DNA of 57,637 nucleotides. It comes from Candidatus Obscuribacterales bacterium (GTDB lineage Bacteria; Cyanobacteriota; Vampirovibrionia; Obscuribacterales; Obscuribacteraceae). This document shows positions 34,437 to 44,719 of this stretch, in pieces (position 1 is the first letter of the stretch; each line of letters starts with the position of its first letter). The notes under the pieces are model-generated. The model worked only from the letters and a program-made list of their open reading frames with translations. It was not told where the DNA came from and did no database searches. A program made the position numbers and the translations under genes. The stretch is taken from NCBI GenBank assembly GCA_019752635.1, contig JAIELX010000004.1, positions 1-57,637 of the forward strand, read 5' to 3'.

Positions 34437-36521
34437 ATGAAGAGCGGATTCTCAATAATACTCACTAGTTTTCTGTTTACGTTGGTCGGCATTAGCGGTC
34501 TCGCGAGTGAAGCTCAGGCAACTAAGCTTCCCAACACCAAACCGCTTCCCTCAGAGCGTGAACTGAAAGATTTCGACAACGGACAAGAATTTGTCCCGGC
34601 AGTCACGCGCTACCAGCGCCGCCCCGACTACCGCGACGAAGAGCGCATTTCGAAAGAACGCGCCGAAGAAGCTCAGCGCCAGGCGCAAGAGAACCAGGCG
34701 AAAGCTCGCGACATGCAGTCCCAGAGCTACAAGAAAGCTCAGCAGACAGCGCTTGAGCACAATAACCGCGGCGTGATGGCCGGCAGAGCAGGGCGCTGGG
34801 TCGAAGCAATCTCCGCCCACGAATCCGCATGCCAGGCAGACCCGAGCAATAAACAGTACCGCATCAATCTCTCAGCAGCTCGCACCGCCTACGGTCAAGA
34901 GCGCTTGAACGCGAAAGACCATGACGCAGCAAGCGGCCTTTTCCGCAAGGCGCTATCAGCAGCTCCAGACAATGCACTGGCGTCGAAGCTTCTCGCAGAA
35001 ACCATGAAGAAGCAAGGACGAGATCCGAGCGCTCCGGAAGATCGACTCTTCGCCGGGGACCAATTGGTCGCCGCAGGTGATTTCGAATCCGCCATGATTG
35101 AGTATCAAGCAGCATTGCAACTTGATCCCTCTGCTCGCACCTGCGCCAAGATGGGCGATGTAGCGATGCACTACAACCAACTTCCCACTGCGGAAAGCTG
35201 GTACAAGCAAGCACTAAGCAAGGACGCAAACTATGGCTCGGCATATCGCCAGCTCGGTTTGCTGCAAATGGCTCGCAGAGACTTTACCGGTGCGGCGGCA
35301 TCACTGCGAAAGGCAGTGATCATCGACGCGAAAGATCAAATTGCCGGTCAGAATCTTGTCGACATCTGGCGCCGTCAGGTAGCGGCCAATCCGCTGAGCG
35401 CCGAAAATCATCTCGGACTAGCCGGAGCACTTCAACTAACCGGTGACTTCAACGGAGCCGAAGGCGAATACAACAAGCTTCAAGCACTGGATGCCAATCA
35501 TCCTTCGCTGGCCGGCGGCAAACAATCACTGCAACGCGCTCGCCAACACGCAATGGCCGAGAAGCACAAACTGGCAGCCGAGACTCTGTTCAATCAGGGA
35601 CTGCGCCGCGAAGCACTGGCAGAAATCAGCCAGGCAGTAATGATGGAATCGCGCAACTCTCGCTACCAATTCTTGCTGGGCGAGTGCCTGGAAGCCAATG
35701 GTGATCTCAGAGGAGCTCATCAAGCTTATCTCACGGCGGTGCTCATCGATCCCGAAAACAACAAAGAAGCCGCTTACCGCATGAAAGAGATGCAACGCGG
35801 CAACGGACAGCACAATGGTCCTACGCACACGATGCAACAACAATCGATGCCGGTAGCGCAAGCTCCAGCTCCAATGCAACAAGCTCCGATGCAACAAGCT
35901 CCAATGCAACAAGCTCCCGTGCAACAAGCTCCGATGCAGCAACAAGCGCAAGATCCCGGACAACCGAGCCCTGTAATGCAGCAATTGATGCAGCAACCGA
36001 ACCCGGTGGCACAAGCTGCACCGCAATTCCAGAAAAATATGTTTGAAGGCGGCGGCGGCATACAAAGCAATGTCGGCCACAGCACAATGAGATTCAGCAC
36101 CCACGACGAAACGCCCGGACAAGCTCCGCAGCAACAAACCGCACCGGCACCGGTCGCGCAACAAGCCGCACCGGCACCGATAGCAATGACTGAGCCTGTC
36201 GATCCGGCAACCGCCGATACGATCGCCAGAGCAGGAGAACTGGAAACCCGGAGAAACTATGAAGGCGCAGCCGCTGTCCTTCGAGAAGCACTCTCCAAGA
36301 ATCTGCAAAATGCCGAACTACATCACCGCCTTGCTGTTGATTTGCTAGCAGCCGGCCAGGTCAGTCAAGCAATTGCAGAATTTAGAATCGCGTCGGCACT
36401 AAAACCGGCAAACAGAGATTATGCAGGCGATTTGGCAAGAGCCATGGCAATTCACAAACGCTCGTTGCAACCCGAACAACAAGTTGGCGCAGCATCAGGA
36501 AAAGAGGTAGCCGCTAAATGA
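34437..36521 (+). CDS. Exported TPR protein, first gene of the rpoB-like operon
   Basis: A signal peptide (MKSGFSIILTSFLFTLVGISG) precedes a basic/acidic coiled segment rich in Glu, Arg and Gln (about 50-105), six to seven TPR units (about 105-455), a QAPMQ-type repeat tract (35859-35950), and two final TPR-like units. There is no catalytic domain. The stop overlaps the start of the rpoB-like gene (ATGA at 36518-36521), so the two are translationally coupled. An exported scaffold coupled to a polymerase subunit is unexpected; the signal peptide could instead be a membrane anchor. Confidence 0.86.
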   Translation: MKSGFSIILTSFLFTLVGISGLASEAQATKLPNTKPLPSERELKDFDNGQEFVPAVTRYQRRPDYRDEERISKERAEEAQRQAQENQAKARDMQSQSYKKAQQTALEHNNRGVMAGRAGRWVEAISAHESACQADPSNKQYRINLSAARTAYGQERLNAKDHDAASGLFRKALSAAPDNALASKLLAETMKKQGRDPSAPEDRLFAGDQLVAAGDFESAMIEYQAALQLDPSARTCAKMGDVAMHYNQLPTAESWYKQALSKDANYGSAYRQLGLLQMARRDFTGAAASLRKAVIIDAKDQIAGQNLVDIWRRQVAANPLSAENHLGLAGALQLTGDFNGAEGEYNKLQALDANHPSLAGGKQSLQRARQHAMAEKHKLAAETLFNQGLRREALAEISQAVMMESRNSRYQFLLGECLEANGDLRGAHQAYLTAVLIDPENNKEAAYRMKEMQRGNGQHNGPTHTMQQQSMPVAQAPAPMQQAPMQQAPMQQAPVQQAPMQQQAQDPGQPSPVMQQLMQQPNPVAQAAPQFQKNMFEGGGGIQSNVGHSTMRFSTHDETPGQAPQQQTAPAPVAQQAAPAPIAMTEPVDPATADTIARAGELETRRNYEGAAAVLREALSKNLQNAELHHRLAVDLLAAGQVSQAIAEFRIASALKPANRDYAGDLARAMAIHKRSLQPEQQVGAASGKEVAAK

Positions 36522-39500
36522 GCTTTTATTTCCAGCCTCCAGATCTGGCTGAGTTTCCGAGACGGTCATACCGCCGTTTCCTGGAAGAAGTAATCGGCAA
36601 GCTATTTACCGAAGTGTCTCCCATCAACAGCGAGTACAACCCTCGCTATGAAATCAGTTTCGTCGGACCCGACGGCAAAGTTCACTGGCACTTCGAGGAC
36701 TACGCTCACGATTCCGGATATCCGACAACCTCGGAGCATGCGCGCAAATCGAACATGACCCATGCGCGCAGATTGCTCATGGAAATCTGGTTGCGTGATA
36801 CTCAAACAGGCGTTCTTCGCAAGTCTACTTCTTATATGGGCGATGTCCCTGTAATTACAGATCGCGGTACATTCGTGATCAACGGTTCTGAACGTGTTGT
36901 ACTCGGTCAGCTGGTTCGCGCTCCGGGAGTGTATTACAGCAACCCCGCCCCTACGATTTACAAAGCTCTCATTCTTGGCGAACTGGGCGCACCTATTAGC
37001 TTTGAACTCGATTTGGAAACCGGAGCAGGCAAAACCAGCCGTGCAAAATGTAGAATTAAACTCCCCAAACGAGGCTGGGTAGCTGCAACTACAGTATTAG
37101 CCGCAATGGGCGTCGATTGGGCTGTTTTGCAAAAGCGCATCCTTCCCTTGCTCGAAAAGAATCGCATCGAAGTCAAACACGTAACCCAGAACGAAGCGCT
37201 CTCGGTTTTGGGTAAAGCATGGAAGCCGGACGGCGCAGGTGGTGTTGGCGCAGGCAACTCAGCATTGCAAGAAATTACCGACCGCCGTCGTTATTCACTC
37301 GGTTCATTGGGACGTCGTCGTTTCAACCGCAAACTCGGAGTAGAAGGCGTATCAAACCAACTAAGCGCCGACGACATTCTGCAAGTAGTGGAATATCTGC
37401 TCAACTTGCCGCTGGGCAATGGCACCATCGATAACATCGACAGCTTGGAAAACCGCCACTTGCGCGGAGTCGGCGACGTGCTTACGAAAGCAGTCCGCCC
37501 GGCATTGGCTCAAATGACACGTTCAATCAAGACCCGTCTTGAATTGCACGAAGACGAAGAAGTAGGCAGCCCGACAGACTTCGTCGATGTTCGCCCTTTC
37601 ACCAATGCCATCAACAAATTCTTCTCCGGCAATCCGCTGGTCCAATACCTCGACCAACAGAACCCGCTTTCGGAACTTTCACACAGACGCCGGATCACGT
37701 CATTCGGTCCTGGTGGTATCGACCCCAACGCAGCACCGTCGGAAATGCGCGACGTTCACCCGTCGCAAATTGGACGCGTCTGCCTTGTAGAATCACCTGA
37801 AGGCAAAAACTGCGGTATGGTCTCCTACATGGCGACATTCTGCCGTATCGACGAAGACGGCTTTATGACCGTTCCTTATAGAAAAGTACAAGATGGTTTT
37901 GTCACTGATGAAGTGGTCTATCTCACACCTTCAGATGACATACGCAACTGCTTGGCCCCGCCCGACACCAAGGTAGACGGCAACAGAATTCTCGGTCCCA
38001 CCGTTTACGCCCGACGCGGAGGCAGCTTCTTCAACGTGCTGCCCAGCGAAATCGACTACATAGGCATCGCACCGCAAGGATTCCTGTCGGTTGGTTCCGG
38101 TTTGATTCCTTTCCTTGAGCATGATGACGCAAACCGAGCCTTGATGGGCGGCGGGATGATGCGGCAAACGTTGCCACTGGTGCGTCCTGAACGGCCGCGC
38201 GTTGGCACCGGCATGGAAAAAATTGTTGCGCGTTCATCGGGACACTCGGTTGTCGCTCGCCGCGCAGGTACCGTAACCAGAGTAACCGGCAACGAAATCA
38301 AAGTAACCCAGGGCGCAGGCGAAGGTAGATCCTATCCGCTCATTCGTTATGACCGCACAAACCAGAACACCGTTTTGGATCAACGCCCGATAGTCAAAGT
38401 CGGCGATCGAGTCGAAGCGGGTCAAATCATCGCTGACGGTCCCGGCATCGATCAGGGCGAGTTGGCCCTTGGACGAAACCTCCTTATCGCCTTTGTCTGC
38501 TGGAACGGCTACAACTATGAGGACGCTATTGTAGTCCGCCGCGGTCTGCTCAAAGAGCACAGACTGTCGCACATCGAAATTGAAAAACACTCGGTCTCCG
38601 TGTTCCAAACTCTGCGCGGACCGGAAATTCTCACACCCGAGCTGCCGAACGTCGCGACTAAAGACCTTGAGCATCTCGACGAAAGAGGCATCGCCAAAGT
38701 CGGTTCATATGTGAACCCCGGCGACATTCTGGTCTCCAAACTGACGCCCAAAGAAGCGAAAGCCATGAGCGCCGAAGAAGAGCTGCTCCAGGCAATCTTC
38801 GGTAAAGTGGCAGAAGAGATGGCCGACAGCAGCCTGCGAGTTCCGCACGGCTCAGGCGGTCGCGTGATCGACATTCGCATCTTCACTCCGGAAACGACTC
38901 CTGAGTTGAAAGCCGGTGTAATTTGCGAAATCGAAGTATTGATTGCACGCCTGTGCCCGGTAGAAGTCGGCGACAAACTCGCTGGACGTCACGGAAACAA
39001 AGGTATCGTTTCAATCATCGTTCCCGATGAAGACATGCCTTACTTGCCCGACGGAACACCGGTCGACTTGTGCTTGAACCCGCTGGGCGTACCAAGCCGT
39101 ATGAACATCGGTCAGGTCTTCGATACGCAATTGGGTCTGTATTCGCAGATTCTCAATCGCTATTACAGAATTCACCAGTTCGACGAATCACTCTCGGCTG
39201 ACGCATCCTACAGACTAGTCAACGATGCACTTGCAGATGTCCGCAAACAACCCGGCTACGAGTGGATGGGCGCTGACGGCAAAGTAGTTTTGACCGATGG
39301 TCGCACTGGCGAGCCGTTCGATCGTCCCGTGTTGGTCGGACGCCAGTACATGCTCAAACTCAACCAGCTTGTTTTGCACAAAATCAATGCTCGCTCGGGA
39401 CTTGGCGGTCCTTACGCAGCCGTTACGCAACAGCCTGTCGGTGGAAAAGCGAACCACGGCGGACAGCGCATGGGCGAAATGGAGGTATGGGCAATTCAAG

Positions 39501-40369
39501 CTTACGGCGCCGCCAACTTGCTGCACGAAATGATGACTGTCAAAGCAGACGACATTGCGGGACGACATCAAGTTTACGCAGACATAGTGCAAGGCAAGCC
39601 GGCGGGAGCCGGCGGACGAACGGCGGCATTTGATGGACTTTGCTGCGAACTCCGTGGACTTGGTTTAGAAATAACCCTTGGACAGGTTGTTGGCGCAGAA
39701 GACTACGTCACAGCGCGCGAAGTCGCGAAAGGCGAGCGGGCCAAGACTCTCGAGGAAGAGTATCAGGTTCGCCACGTCGAAGAGATCGAAGAGAACGGCA
39801 AGCGTATCGTAGAAATCCCAGCCGGAGATTACGAACCCGTCGTGCGGCCAATGGCGGCACCAGTGTTACAATCGCTGAATCAAAATAAAACTCCAAGCAA
39901 ACCTCGTTTCGAAATGAACCAGGCACCAGCGATGGAGGAGATCGAAGAGAACGGAGAAGACTCAATCATCAGAAGCTTCATCAGCGCCAATGTACAAGAG
40001 ATGCTCAACGCAGCAGCGCAAATAGATGATGCGGAAGACGAAGAAAACATCGACGACGACCAAGAAGAGCAAATAGACGCCAACATTCTGGATATTCCAT
40101 CAATAACTACGCTGGAAGTATTCAACAAAGAACCGGAGGACCAAACGTTCCAGCCCGACCCCGATGCAGCAAAGGCAGCAGCAAGAGCAATTCAGCAAAT
40201 GGGCTTGTGGGGCGACGATGACGAAGTAGCTGAACAAACGGACTATCCCTCGCTAACAGATTTAGGGTCTTTGTCCACTCAGCTTTCACAACTAATCATG
40301 GATGACGAAGTAGCACCTGAATGCCAGCCAACTCTGTGCAGTGCAGCAGGACTAGGAGAGGAAGAGTAA
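36518..40369 (+). CDS. Divergent RNA polymerase beta subunit (RpoB paralogue candidate)
   Basis: The 1283-residue protein aligns along the whole bacterial beta subunit: [22 protein letters not shown] (lobe), [15 protein letters not shown] (fork/rifampicin region, about 368-400), NGYNYEDAI (662-669), the [12 protein letters not shown] catalytic Lys segment (about 816-828), [13 protein letters not shown] and [12 protein letters not shown] (about 980). Catalytic residues are intact. Near-invariant positions differ: the fork reads RITSFGPGG for RLSALGPGG, and ESPEGKNCG replaces ETPEGPN. About 200 acidic residues extend the C-terminus. rplJ, rplL and rpoC are absent; neighbours are envelope-type genes. 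It is either a paralogue or a relocated rpoB; I favour a paralogue. Confidence 0.9.
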   Translation: MSFYFQPPDLAEFPRRSYRRFLEEVIGKLFTEVSPINSEYNPRYEISFVGPDGKVHWHFEDYAHDSGYPTTSEHARKSNMTHARRLLMEIWLRDTQTGVLRKSTSYMGDVPVITDRGTFVINGSERVVLGQLVRAPGVYYSNPAPTIYKALILGELGAPISFELDLETGAGKTSRAKCRIKLPKRGWVAATTVLAAMGVDWAVLQKRILPLLEKNRIEVKHVTQNEALSVLGKAWKPDGAGGVGAGNSALQEITDRRRYSLGSLGRRRFNRKLGVEGVSNQLSADDILQVVEYLLNLPLGNGTIDNIDSLENRHLRGVGDVLTKAVRPALAQMTRSIKTRLELHEDEEVGSPTDFVDVRPFTNAINKFFSGNPLVQYLDQQNPLSELSHRRRITSFGPGGIDPNAAPSEMRDVHPSQIGRVCLVESPEGKNCGMVSYMATFCRIDEDGFMTVPYRKVQDGFVTDEVVYLTPSDDIRNCLAPPDTKVDGNRILGPTVYARRGGSFFNVLPSEIDYIGIAPQGFLSVGSGLIPFLEHDDANRALMGGGMMRQTLPLVRPERPRVGTGMEKIVARSSGHSVVARRAGTVTRVTGNEIKVTQGAGEGRSYPLIRYDRTNQNTVLDQRPIVKVGDRVEAGQIIADGPGIDQGELALGRNLLIAFVCWNGYNYEDAIVVRRGLLKEHRLSHIEIEKHSVSVFQTLRGPEILTPELPNVATKDLEHLDERGIAKVGSYVNPGDILVSKLTPKEAKAMSAEEELLQAIFGKVAEEMADSSLRVPHGSGGRVIDIRIFTPETTPELKAGVICEIEVLIARLCPVEVGDKLAGRHGNKGIVSIIVPDEDMPYLPDGTPVDLCLNPLGVPSRMNIGQVFDTQLGLYSQILNRYYRIHQFDESLSADASYRLVNDALADVRKQPGYEWMGADGKVVLTDGRTGEPFDRPVLVGRQYMLKLNQLVLHKINARSGLGGPYAAVTQQPVGGKANHGGQRMGEMEVWAIQAYGAANLLHEMMTVKADDIAGRHQVYADIVQGKPAGAGGRTAAFDGLCCELRGLGLEITLGQVVGAEDYVTAREVAKGERAKTLEEEYQVRHVEEIEENGKRIVEIPAGDYEPVVRPMAAPVLQSLNQNKTPSKPRFEMNQAPAMEEIEENGEDSIIRSFISANVQEMLNAAAQIDDAEDEENIDDDQEEQIDANILDIPSITTLEVFNKEPEDQTFQPDPDAAKAAARAIQQMGLWGDDDEVAEQTDYPSLTDLGSLSTQLSQLIMDDEVAPECQPTLCSAAGLGEEE

Positions 40370-41668
40370 ATGACCGGAAAGGGCAAAGACAGACAAAACA
40401 AAGGTAAGAAAGTCGCAGTGCTTTCGCTTTTGGCAGGAATGCTTCTACCGGTGGCAGCACCGCTGGTGGCAAATGCCGACGATTGTCTCAACGGTCCTAG
40501 CCAGCCACGCTCTTTACGAGTCCCTTTGATTCCCAGTGCACCAAACGCAGCTCCCGGTCAAGTACCGTTCCCCGGACAAGCACCGCCGATCGGCGACGGC
40601 AGAGTGCCACGTCCTCTAATTCCCGGCGACATGGGCGGGCCTCACGGTGTATCATCTGGATTTGCCGATCCAACTCACGGCAATATCTTTCCGCCGCTTC
40701 CAGGCGGAAACATGAAGGGACCCGGTCCATATGTTCCGGGAGCCGGTCGCCATGGCACTCAATACGGTCAGCAACAAGGCATGTATGAGTATGGTCAAGG
40801 CAGTTCCGGACAAGGCACCTATGAAAATGGTGCGGGAAACGGCGGTCGAGGCCGATTCGAAAGCGGCGCCGGTAACAACGGACAAGGATCTTATGAAAGT
40901 GGCTCCGGCAACGGCGGTCAAGGCTCATATGAAAGCGGCTCCGGCAACGGCGGTCAGGGATCATATGAAAGTGGCTCCGGTAACGGCGGTCAAGGCACCA
41001 TGGAAAGTGGCGGCGGCAACGGCGGTCAAGGCTCTTACGAAAGTGGCGCTGGCAACGGCGGTCAAGGCACCTTCGAAGGTGGTGGCGGCAACGGCGGTCA
41101 AGGCACTACGGAAAGTGGCGCCGGAAATGGCGGCAAAGGCACCATGGAAGGCGGCGGCGGCAACGGCGGTCTAATGCTGTTCGATATGGGCGGCGGCAAC
41201 GGCGGTCAACAAATAGTCAACAACGGCGGTTCAAACGGACAGCAAGAAATGGGCAAAGCCGGTCCCAGACCGGATGCACGACAAGACGCCGATCGCATAT
41301 TGAATGGCGAGAAACAAGGGCCCAAATACGATTTCCAAGGTCCACTACCTACAGTTAGAACTTTCAGCCGTTACCTGGTGATACTAGGTGTGGTGATGGG
41401 CACGGTATTCATGGCACTGGCAGGATGGTCTGTAGTTCTGGGTGCGCGCAACGGCGGCGCACGCGTCATTGGCGCGGCAGGCGGATTGCTCCTTCTCCTT
41501 GCCGGTTACACAATCTGGAAGATCGTCCAGATGAATACATTCGACTTCAACAGCACCGGTGTATGGGCAAAATACAGAGATGGCTCGCAGCAACAAGTTA
41601 CGCCTAACGGCGGCGGCAATCCTCCCGGACCATTCGCGCCTCCAGGACCTCCAGGCGTCGGAAGATAA
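40370..41668 (+). CDS. Gly-rich tandem-repeat membrane protein
   Basis: The start ATG abuts the rpoB-like stop, with a GAGAGGAAGAG ribosome site inside that gene. The protein has a signal peptide or first helix (AVLSLLAGMLLPVAAP...ANA), a Pro-rich region, about ten 13-residue repeats of the form GNGGQGSYESGSG (about 140-275), and two adjacent membrane helices (about 330-385) before a Pro-rich tail. Tyr, Phe, Met or Thr occupies one repeat position and the rest is Gly/Ser/Asn/Gln. The repeat could form a surface-exposed Gly-rich fibre or low-complexity condensate; no catalytic motif is seen. Confidence 0.75.
   Translation: MTGKGKDRQNKGKKVAVLSLLAGMLLPVAAPLVANADDCLNGPSQPRSLRVPLIPSAPNAAPGQVPFPGQAPPIGDGRVPRPLIPGDMGGPHGVSSGFADPTHGNIFPPLPGGNMKGPGPYVPGAGRHGTQYGQQQGMYEYGQGSSGQGTYENGAGNGGRGRFESGAGNNGQGSYESGSGNGGQGSYESGSGNGGQGSYESGSGNGGQGTMESGGGNGGQGSYESGAGNGGQGTFEGGGGNGGQGTTESGAGNGGKGTMEGGGGNGGLMLFDMGGGNGGQQIVNNGGSNGQQEMGKAGPRPDARQDADRILNGEKQGPKYDFQGPLPTVRTFSRYLVILGVVMGTVFMALAGWSVVLGARNGGARVIGAAGGLLLLLAGYTIWKIVQMNTFDFNSTGVWAKYRDGSQQQVTPNGGGNPPGPFAPPGPPGVGR
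40790..41190 (+). repeat. 39-bp tandem coding repeat
   Basis: About ten tandem 39-base units, most with GGCAACGGCGGTCAAGGC, encode GNGGQGSYESGSG-type repeats. Several copies are near identical, a signature of recent expansion or gene conversion. Confidence 0.8.
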
Positions 41669-41726
41669 GCAGTACTCATTAGACACACGAAAACAAATTT
41701 AAGACTAAGACAAGAGAACGAGCAGA

Positions 41727-42473
41727 ATGACAACGACCGGAAAAATGATCGCCACAGCAGCACTGGTTATGACAAGCCTGTCATGCTGGTCTACAGCTGG
41801 CGCCGCTTCTCCGGATCGTTCTCAGGGTGATTACTTCGGTCGCTCCACTGCCCCGGCAGCGCCTGCTCGTCCTCAGTCTCGCCCAATTCCGGTGGGCATT
41901 CAACACAACGTAGTGCGCCCCACTCCATGGGTCGGACCTCGTCCGGTAGTTAACACGGGAAGCACCCCTACGCAATGGTTTGAAGCCGTTGACGAGTACG
42001 TAGGATTTTTCCGTCCATCGAACGCAGACCGAGTGGTTCTGGATCAACCATTCAATGAGGAAGTAGAGAGAGTAGAGGAATTTTGTCGCACTATAGCGAA
42101 AATATCGAGAAACTATCGCACGCTGGCCAAACGTTTGACAGGTTTGCCTATTCCGAACAATTTACCAGAGGCGCGGCAGTACCGCGACCTCAATGCAGCC
42201 TGGTACAGCGACCAAGCACTGCTTTACGAAGACATGGTTCGCCCCCGCAAACCAGCCAGAACTAAAGAAGAGCTTGACGGCCTGATGAAAGACCTACGAG
42301 ACAAGTCCGAACAGTTGGCATCGCAATTCACCAGCCTCCAACTTATGGACACAGAAGTAAGGAAAAAGCACAACGTCCATTCTGCACGATACGACGATGC
42401 TTTGCGTGACTACACGATGCAAGGACTGCCGGACCACATCAAGAAACAAATTGATGGAGCCGGGCAGCACTAG
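41727..42473 (+). CDS. Exported helical protein of unknown function
   Basis: A signal peptide (MTTTGKMIATAALVMTSLSC...AGA) with a Cys near the end (possible lipoprotein, but the lipobox is weak) leads to a Pro/Arg-rich stretch and a predominantly helical domain (about 80-245) with FNEEVERVEEFCRTIAKIS and LDGLMKDLRDKSEQLASQF. No family is recognised. It follows the Gly-rich gene by 58 bases and precedes the winged-helix gene, within the rpoB-like operon. Confidence 0.7.
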   Translation: MTTTGKMIATAALVMTSLSCWSTAGAASPDRSQGDYFGRSTAPAAPARPQSRPIPVGIQHNVVRPTPWVGPRPVVNTGSTPTQWFEAVDEYVGFFRPSNADRVVLDQPFNEEVERVEEFCRTIAKISRNYRTLAKRLTGLPIPNNLPEARQYRDLNAAWYSDQALLYEDMVRPRKPARTKEELDGLMKDLRDKSEQLASQFTSLQLMDTEVRKKHNVHSARYDDALRDYTMQGLPDHIKKQIDGAGQH

Positions 42474-42571
42474 AAAAGTTTTTCGACCTCTACCTTCCAT
42501 ACCTATCAGCTACTCCTACCTACCTACTCCTACTCTCTCTTCTGAGAAAGCAACTACCGAGGATCCAACCG

Positions 42572-43351
42572 ATGGCCATCCAACTGAGCGAACGAGACAT
42601 GATGATCTTCAAGTTCATCGAAGAGCATCATGTTTTGCTCGAGAAGCACATTGCCTGGTTCATATCATGCGACGAAAAGCCGGTTCTCATTCGCGATCGT
42701 TTGAGAAAGCTCTTCTATTTGGACTATCTCCTTTGTCAACGACACGGTGGAAAACTTCCCTGGTGGACCACACCAACAAAACCGCTGGTCTACATGCTTT
42801 CACCAATGGCCAGAGGCATTGTGCAAAGCGCAGACTTTGAAATCGATCTGTCAAACGACGAAATTCAACGGCACCTGTTGGAAATTGCAAATCTGCGAAT
42901 GATCTTCTTGATGGATCAAAAATCAGGCGTAATCTCCGATTTCGATTGGCAAACCCAAGCGCCGGCGGGCGATGTCGAAACCGTTTCAGCTGTCGTCTCA
43001 TTCAACCGCAATGGCACTGCACACCGTTGCGCAGTAATGAATCAGCCAGGCACCTCGGTTGAGAAGATCAACGCAGCGACTGAGAAAATTGTGTCCGAAG
43101 ACAAAGCTGACATGATTTGGATAATTTCCAGAGACGAGATGCAACAAGAGAAGCTACAACAATCGCTTGCAGACTCTCCGTTCGCATCGCGATTCGCCTT
43201 CGCCACCCACCAGGAAATCTACAAATCCGGCATCGTTAAGTGCAACTGGCAAAGTGCCGGACGCACGTTTGCTCCGGTCATCGCAGATTCGGTGTATGCC
43301 GACCCCGCGCTTGGTCAGGTCAATTGGATTCCCAGCGCCATAAGCGCCTGA
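42572..43351 (+). CDS. Winged-helix protein, replication-relaxation-like
   Basis: The N-terminal 90 residues (LSERDMMIFKFIEEHHVLLEKHIAWF...RDRLRKLFYLDYLLC...YMLSPMARGI) fit the winged-helix domain of replication-relaxation family proteins, which are mostly found on plasmids and integrated elements. The remaining 170 residues contain a possible alpha/beta domain (ADMIWIISRDEMQ) with no catalytic signature I recognise. It is the last gene before a strong hairpin at 43469-43503. It is a candidate regulator of the operon or a DNA-binding partner of the beta-like subunit. Confidence 0.7.
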   Translation: MAIQLSERDMMIFKFIEEHHVLLEKHIAWFISCDEKPVLIRDRLRKLFYLDYLLCQRHGGKLPWWTTPTKPLVYMLSPMARGIVQSADFEIDLSNDEIQRHLLEIANLRMIFLMDQKSGVISDFDWQTQAPAGDVETVSAVVSFNRNGTAHRCAVMNQPGTSVEKINAATEKIVSEDKADMIWIISRDEMQQEKLQQSLADSPFASRFAFATHQEIYKSGIVKCNWQSAGRTFAPVIADSVYADPALGQVNWIPSAISA

Positions 43352-43468
43352 TCCAAACCGCACAACCGATCTAGTTCGAAGAACGCGTAACGGGCAATAT
43401 CAAATCACGGGCATATCAATTTGTCGCGAAGGGCAATTTCGCGCCAGGGGCAATATAAAAGTGTTCAA

Positions 43469-43503
43469 AGAAACAGCGTCTTCCAGGGGAAGGCGCTGTT
43501 TCT
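43469..43503 (+). terminator. Hairpin downstream of the rpoB-like operon
   Basis: AGAAACAGCGTCTTCC pairs with GGAAGGCGCTGTTTCT (16 base pairs, one T-G wobble) across a three-base loop. It lies 118 bases after the last gene. The downstream stretch is only weakly T-rich (GCTTTACG), so it may terminate or stabilise the transcript. Confidence 0.7.
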
Positions 43504-43642
43504 GCTTTACGCGGCGAGGCGCTGCCGGCCGCGCGCAGAGTTAAGAACGAACAGGGACACGATGGAAACGAGTAGAACGTCATAAAATTTCGAATGGCGA
43601 ATTTTGGCTCGATGGGGCGGGCAATGAAACAACTACAGGAAG

Positions 43643-43849
43643 TCAGTCTCCTGCAGCGAAATCTACCAATTCCAAATATTGCGCCCGCTCCTCATCTTCC
43701 TCAAAGTGCATTATGACCAAATTGCTGCGCTCGGACGAGAAACAATAGGGGCAATGCCTGGCCGTGTCCGATGCTTTGAAGCTCTCCTCGCATGCCTGGC
43801 ACTGATAAAGTATGTGCAGGTCTACCCGCTTCAACTTTCTAGCAAACAT
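43643..43849 (-). CDS. Small zinc-ribbon protein
   Basis: 68 residues with CQAC and CPYC motifs about 18 residues apart, a treble-clef zinc ribbon. AAGGAG lies six bases before ATG 43849. The C-terminus is acidic. It lies in the same orientation as the neighbouring 43908-44273 gene, 58 bases away, so they may be co-transcribed. Function unknown. Confidence 0.75.
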   Translation of the reverse strand: MFARKLKRVDLHILYQCQACEESFKASDTARHCPYCFSSERSNLVIMHFEEDEERAQYLELVDFAAGD

Positions 43850-43907
43850 AAGTAACTCCTTTAATGGCGAAAAACTTCGCGCCAGCGAAAATCAGTCCAA
43901 AGAGGCT

Positions 43908-44273
43908 CTATGCAGTCTTAAAAAAGTCTACTGTGTACGTATGGGACAATGCCCGATGTTCCCGTAACGTATCCTCAGGAACTAAACGAGTGAAGTGTTC
44001 AGCAAGGGTGAGCGAGACAGGCTCTTCATACACACCTTGATACTCCCCGCAAAAGAGAAACGTTCGGGTTTCGTCCATCACCAGATAGTTCAGCTCCCCC
44101 GCCTGGAATGTCTCCAATAACGAGGCGCTGAGTCTGTCATAGTCACGCCAACTCGTCGGCAGCTCATTGCCCCGACTCAATCTCACTTTCGCAAGGCTCA
44201 GTGCACGACGGGCCGATGAAGCGAACTGGTCCATAACGATACCGCCGGTGGCGACAAGATATTTATTATCCAT
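43908..44273 (-). CDS. Small protein of unknown function
   Basis: 121 residues with no known domain, mixed alpha/beta character, one Cys, starting ATG 44273 after an AGGAGG ribosome site. Located directly upstream of the zinc-ribbon gene. Distinct segments are SARRALSLAKVRLSRGN and NYLVMDETRTFLFCGEY. Confidence 0.65.
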   Translation of the reverse strand: MDNKYLVATGGIVMDQFASSARRALSLAKVRLSRGNELPTSWRDYDRLSASLLETFQAGELNYLVMDETRTFLFCGEYQGVYEEPVSLTLAEHFTRLVPEDTLREHRALSHTYTVDFFKTA

Positions 44274-44719
44274 CCCTCCTCCTATATAAGCTGCCTGAAC
44301 CTATCTTCGGTGCCGGAACTCTCTAGCTTCTCAGCGCAGGAGCGATTCACTCCCCCGCAAACCAGCAACTAAAAAGCTTCGTACGTATATGGACGATAGA
44401 ACAGCGCAGAAAGAGTCCGATTCCGCAAATCAATACAACCAGGCTTTCGCACTAGCGAATTGCGGTCCGCTGCCTCGAGCGCACGCACAGAGGAAGACAC
44501 CAGCCGCACTGGACTGTTCAGTCAAGTCCTTCAAGAAAGGAGCGCAGCGATTAACGCCCCCCTCAGAACCTTTAATTTACTCCATTCACAGACACACCGA
44601 AGCCTCGCATCCTCCGTCACGACAACCACAATCGCACTATTTCGTACAATCCGTATTGTCTCCGCCTGGTTCTTGAACGATGATGAAGCTCGTTCATTTC
44701 ATCCGGGGTGGGGAGAAGT
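44274..44719. other. Intergenic region, no clear gene
   Basis: About 445 bases between divergent genes. Frames here (for example 44389-44676) have no motif and poor coding character. Promoters for both flanks are expected but not identified. Confidence 0.45.

Noticed and set aside
40790..41190. CRISPR array candidate from regular 39-base repeats
   Set aside because: No spacers between units; the repeats are in one reading frame of a Gly-rich protein.
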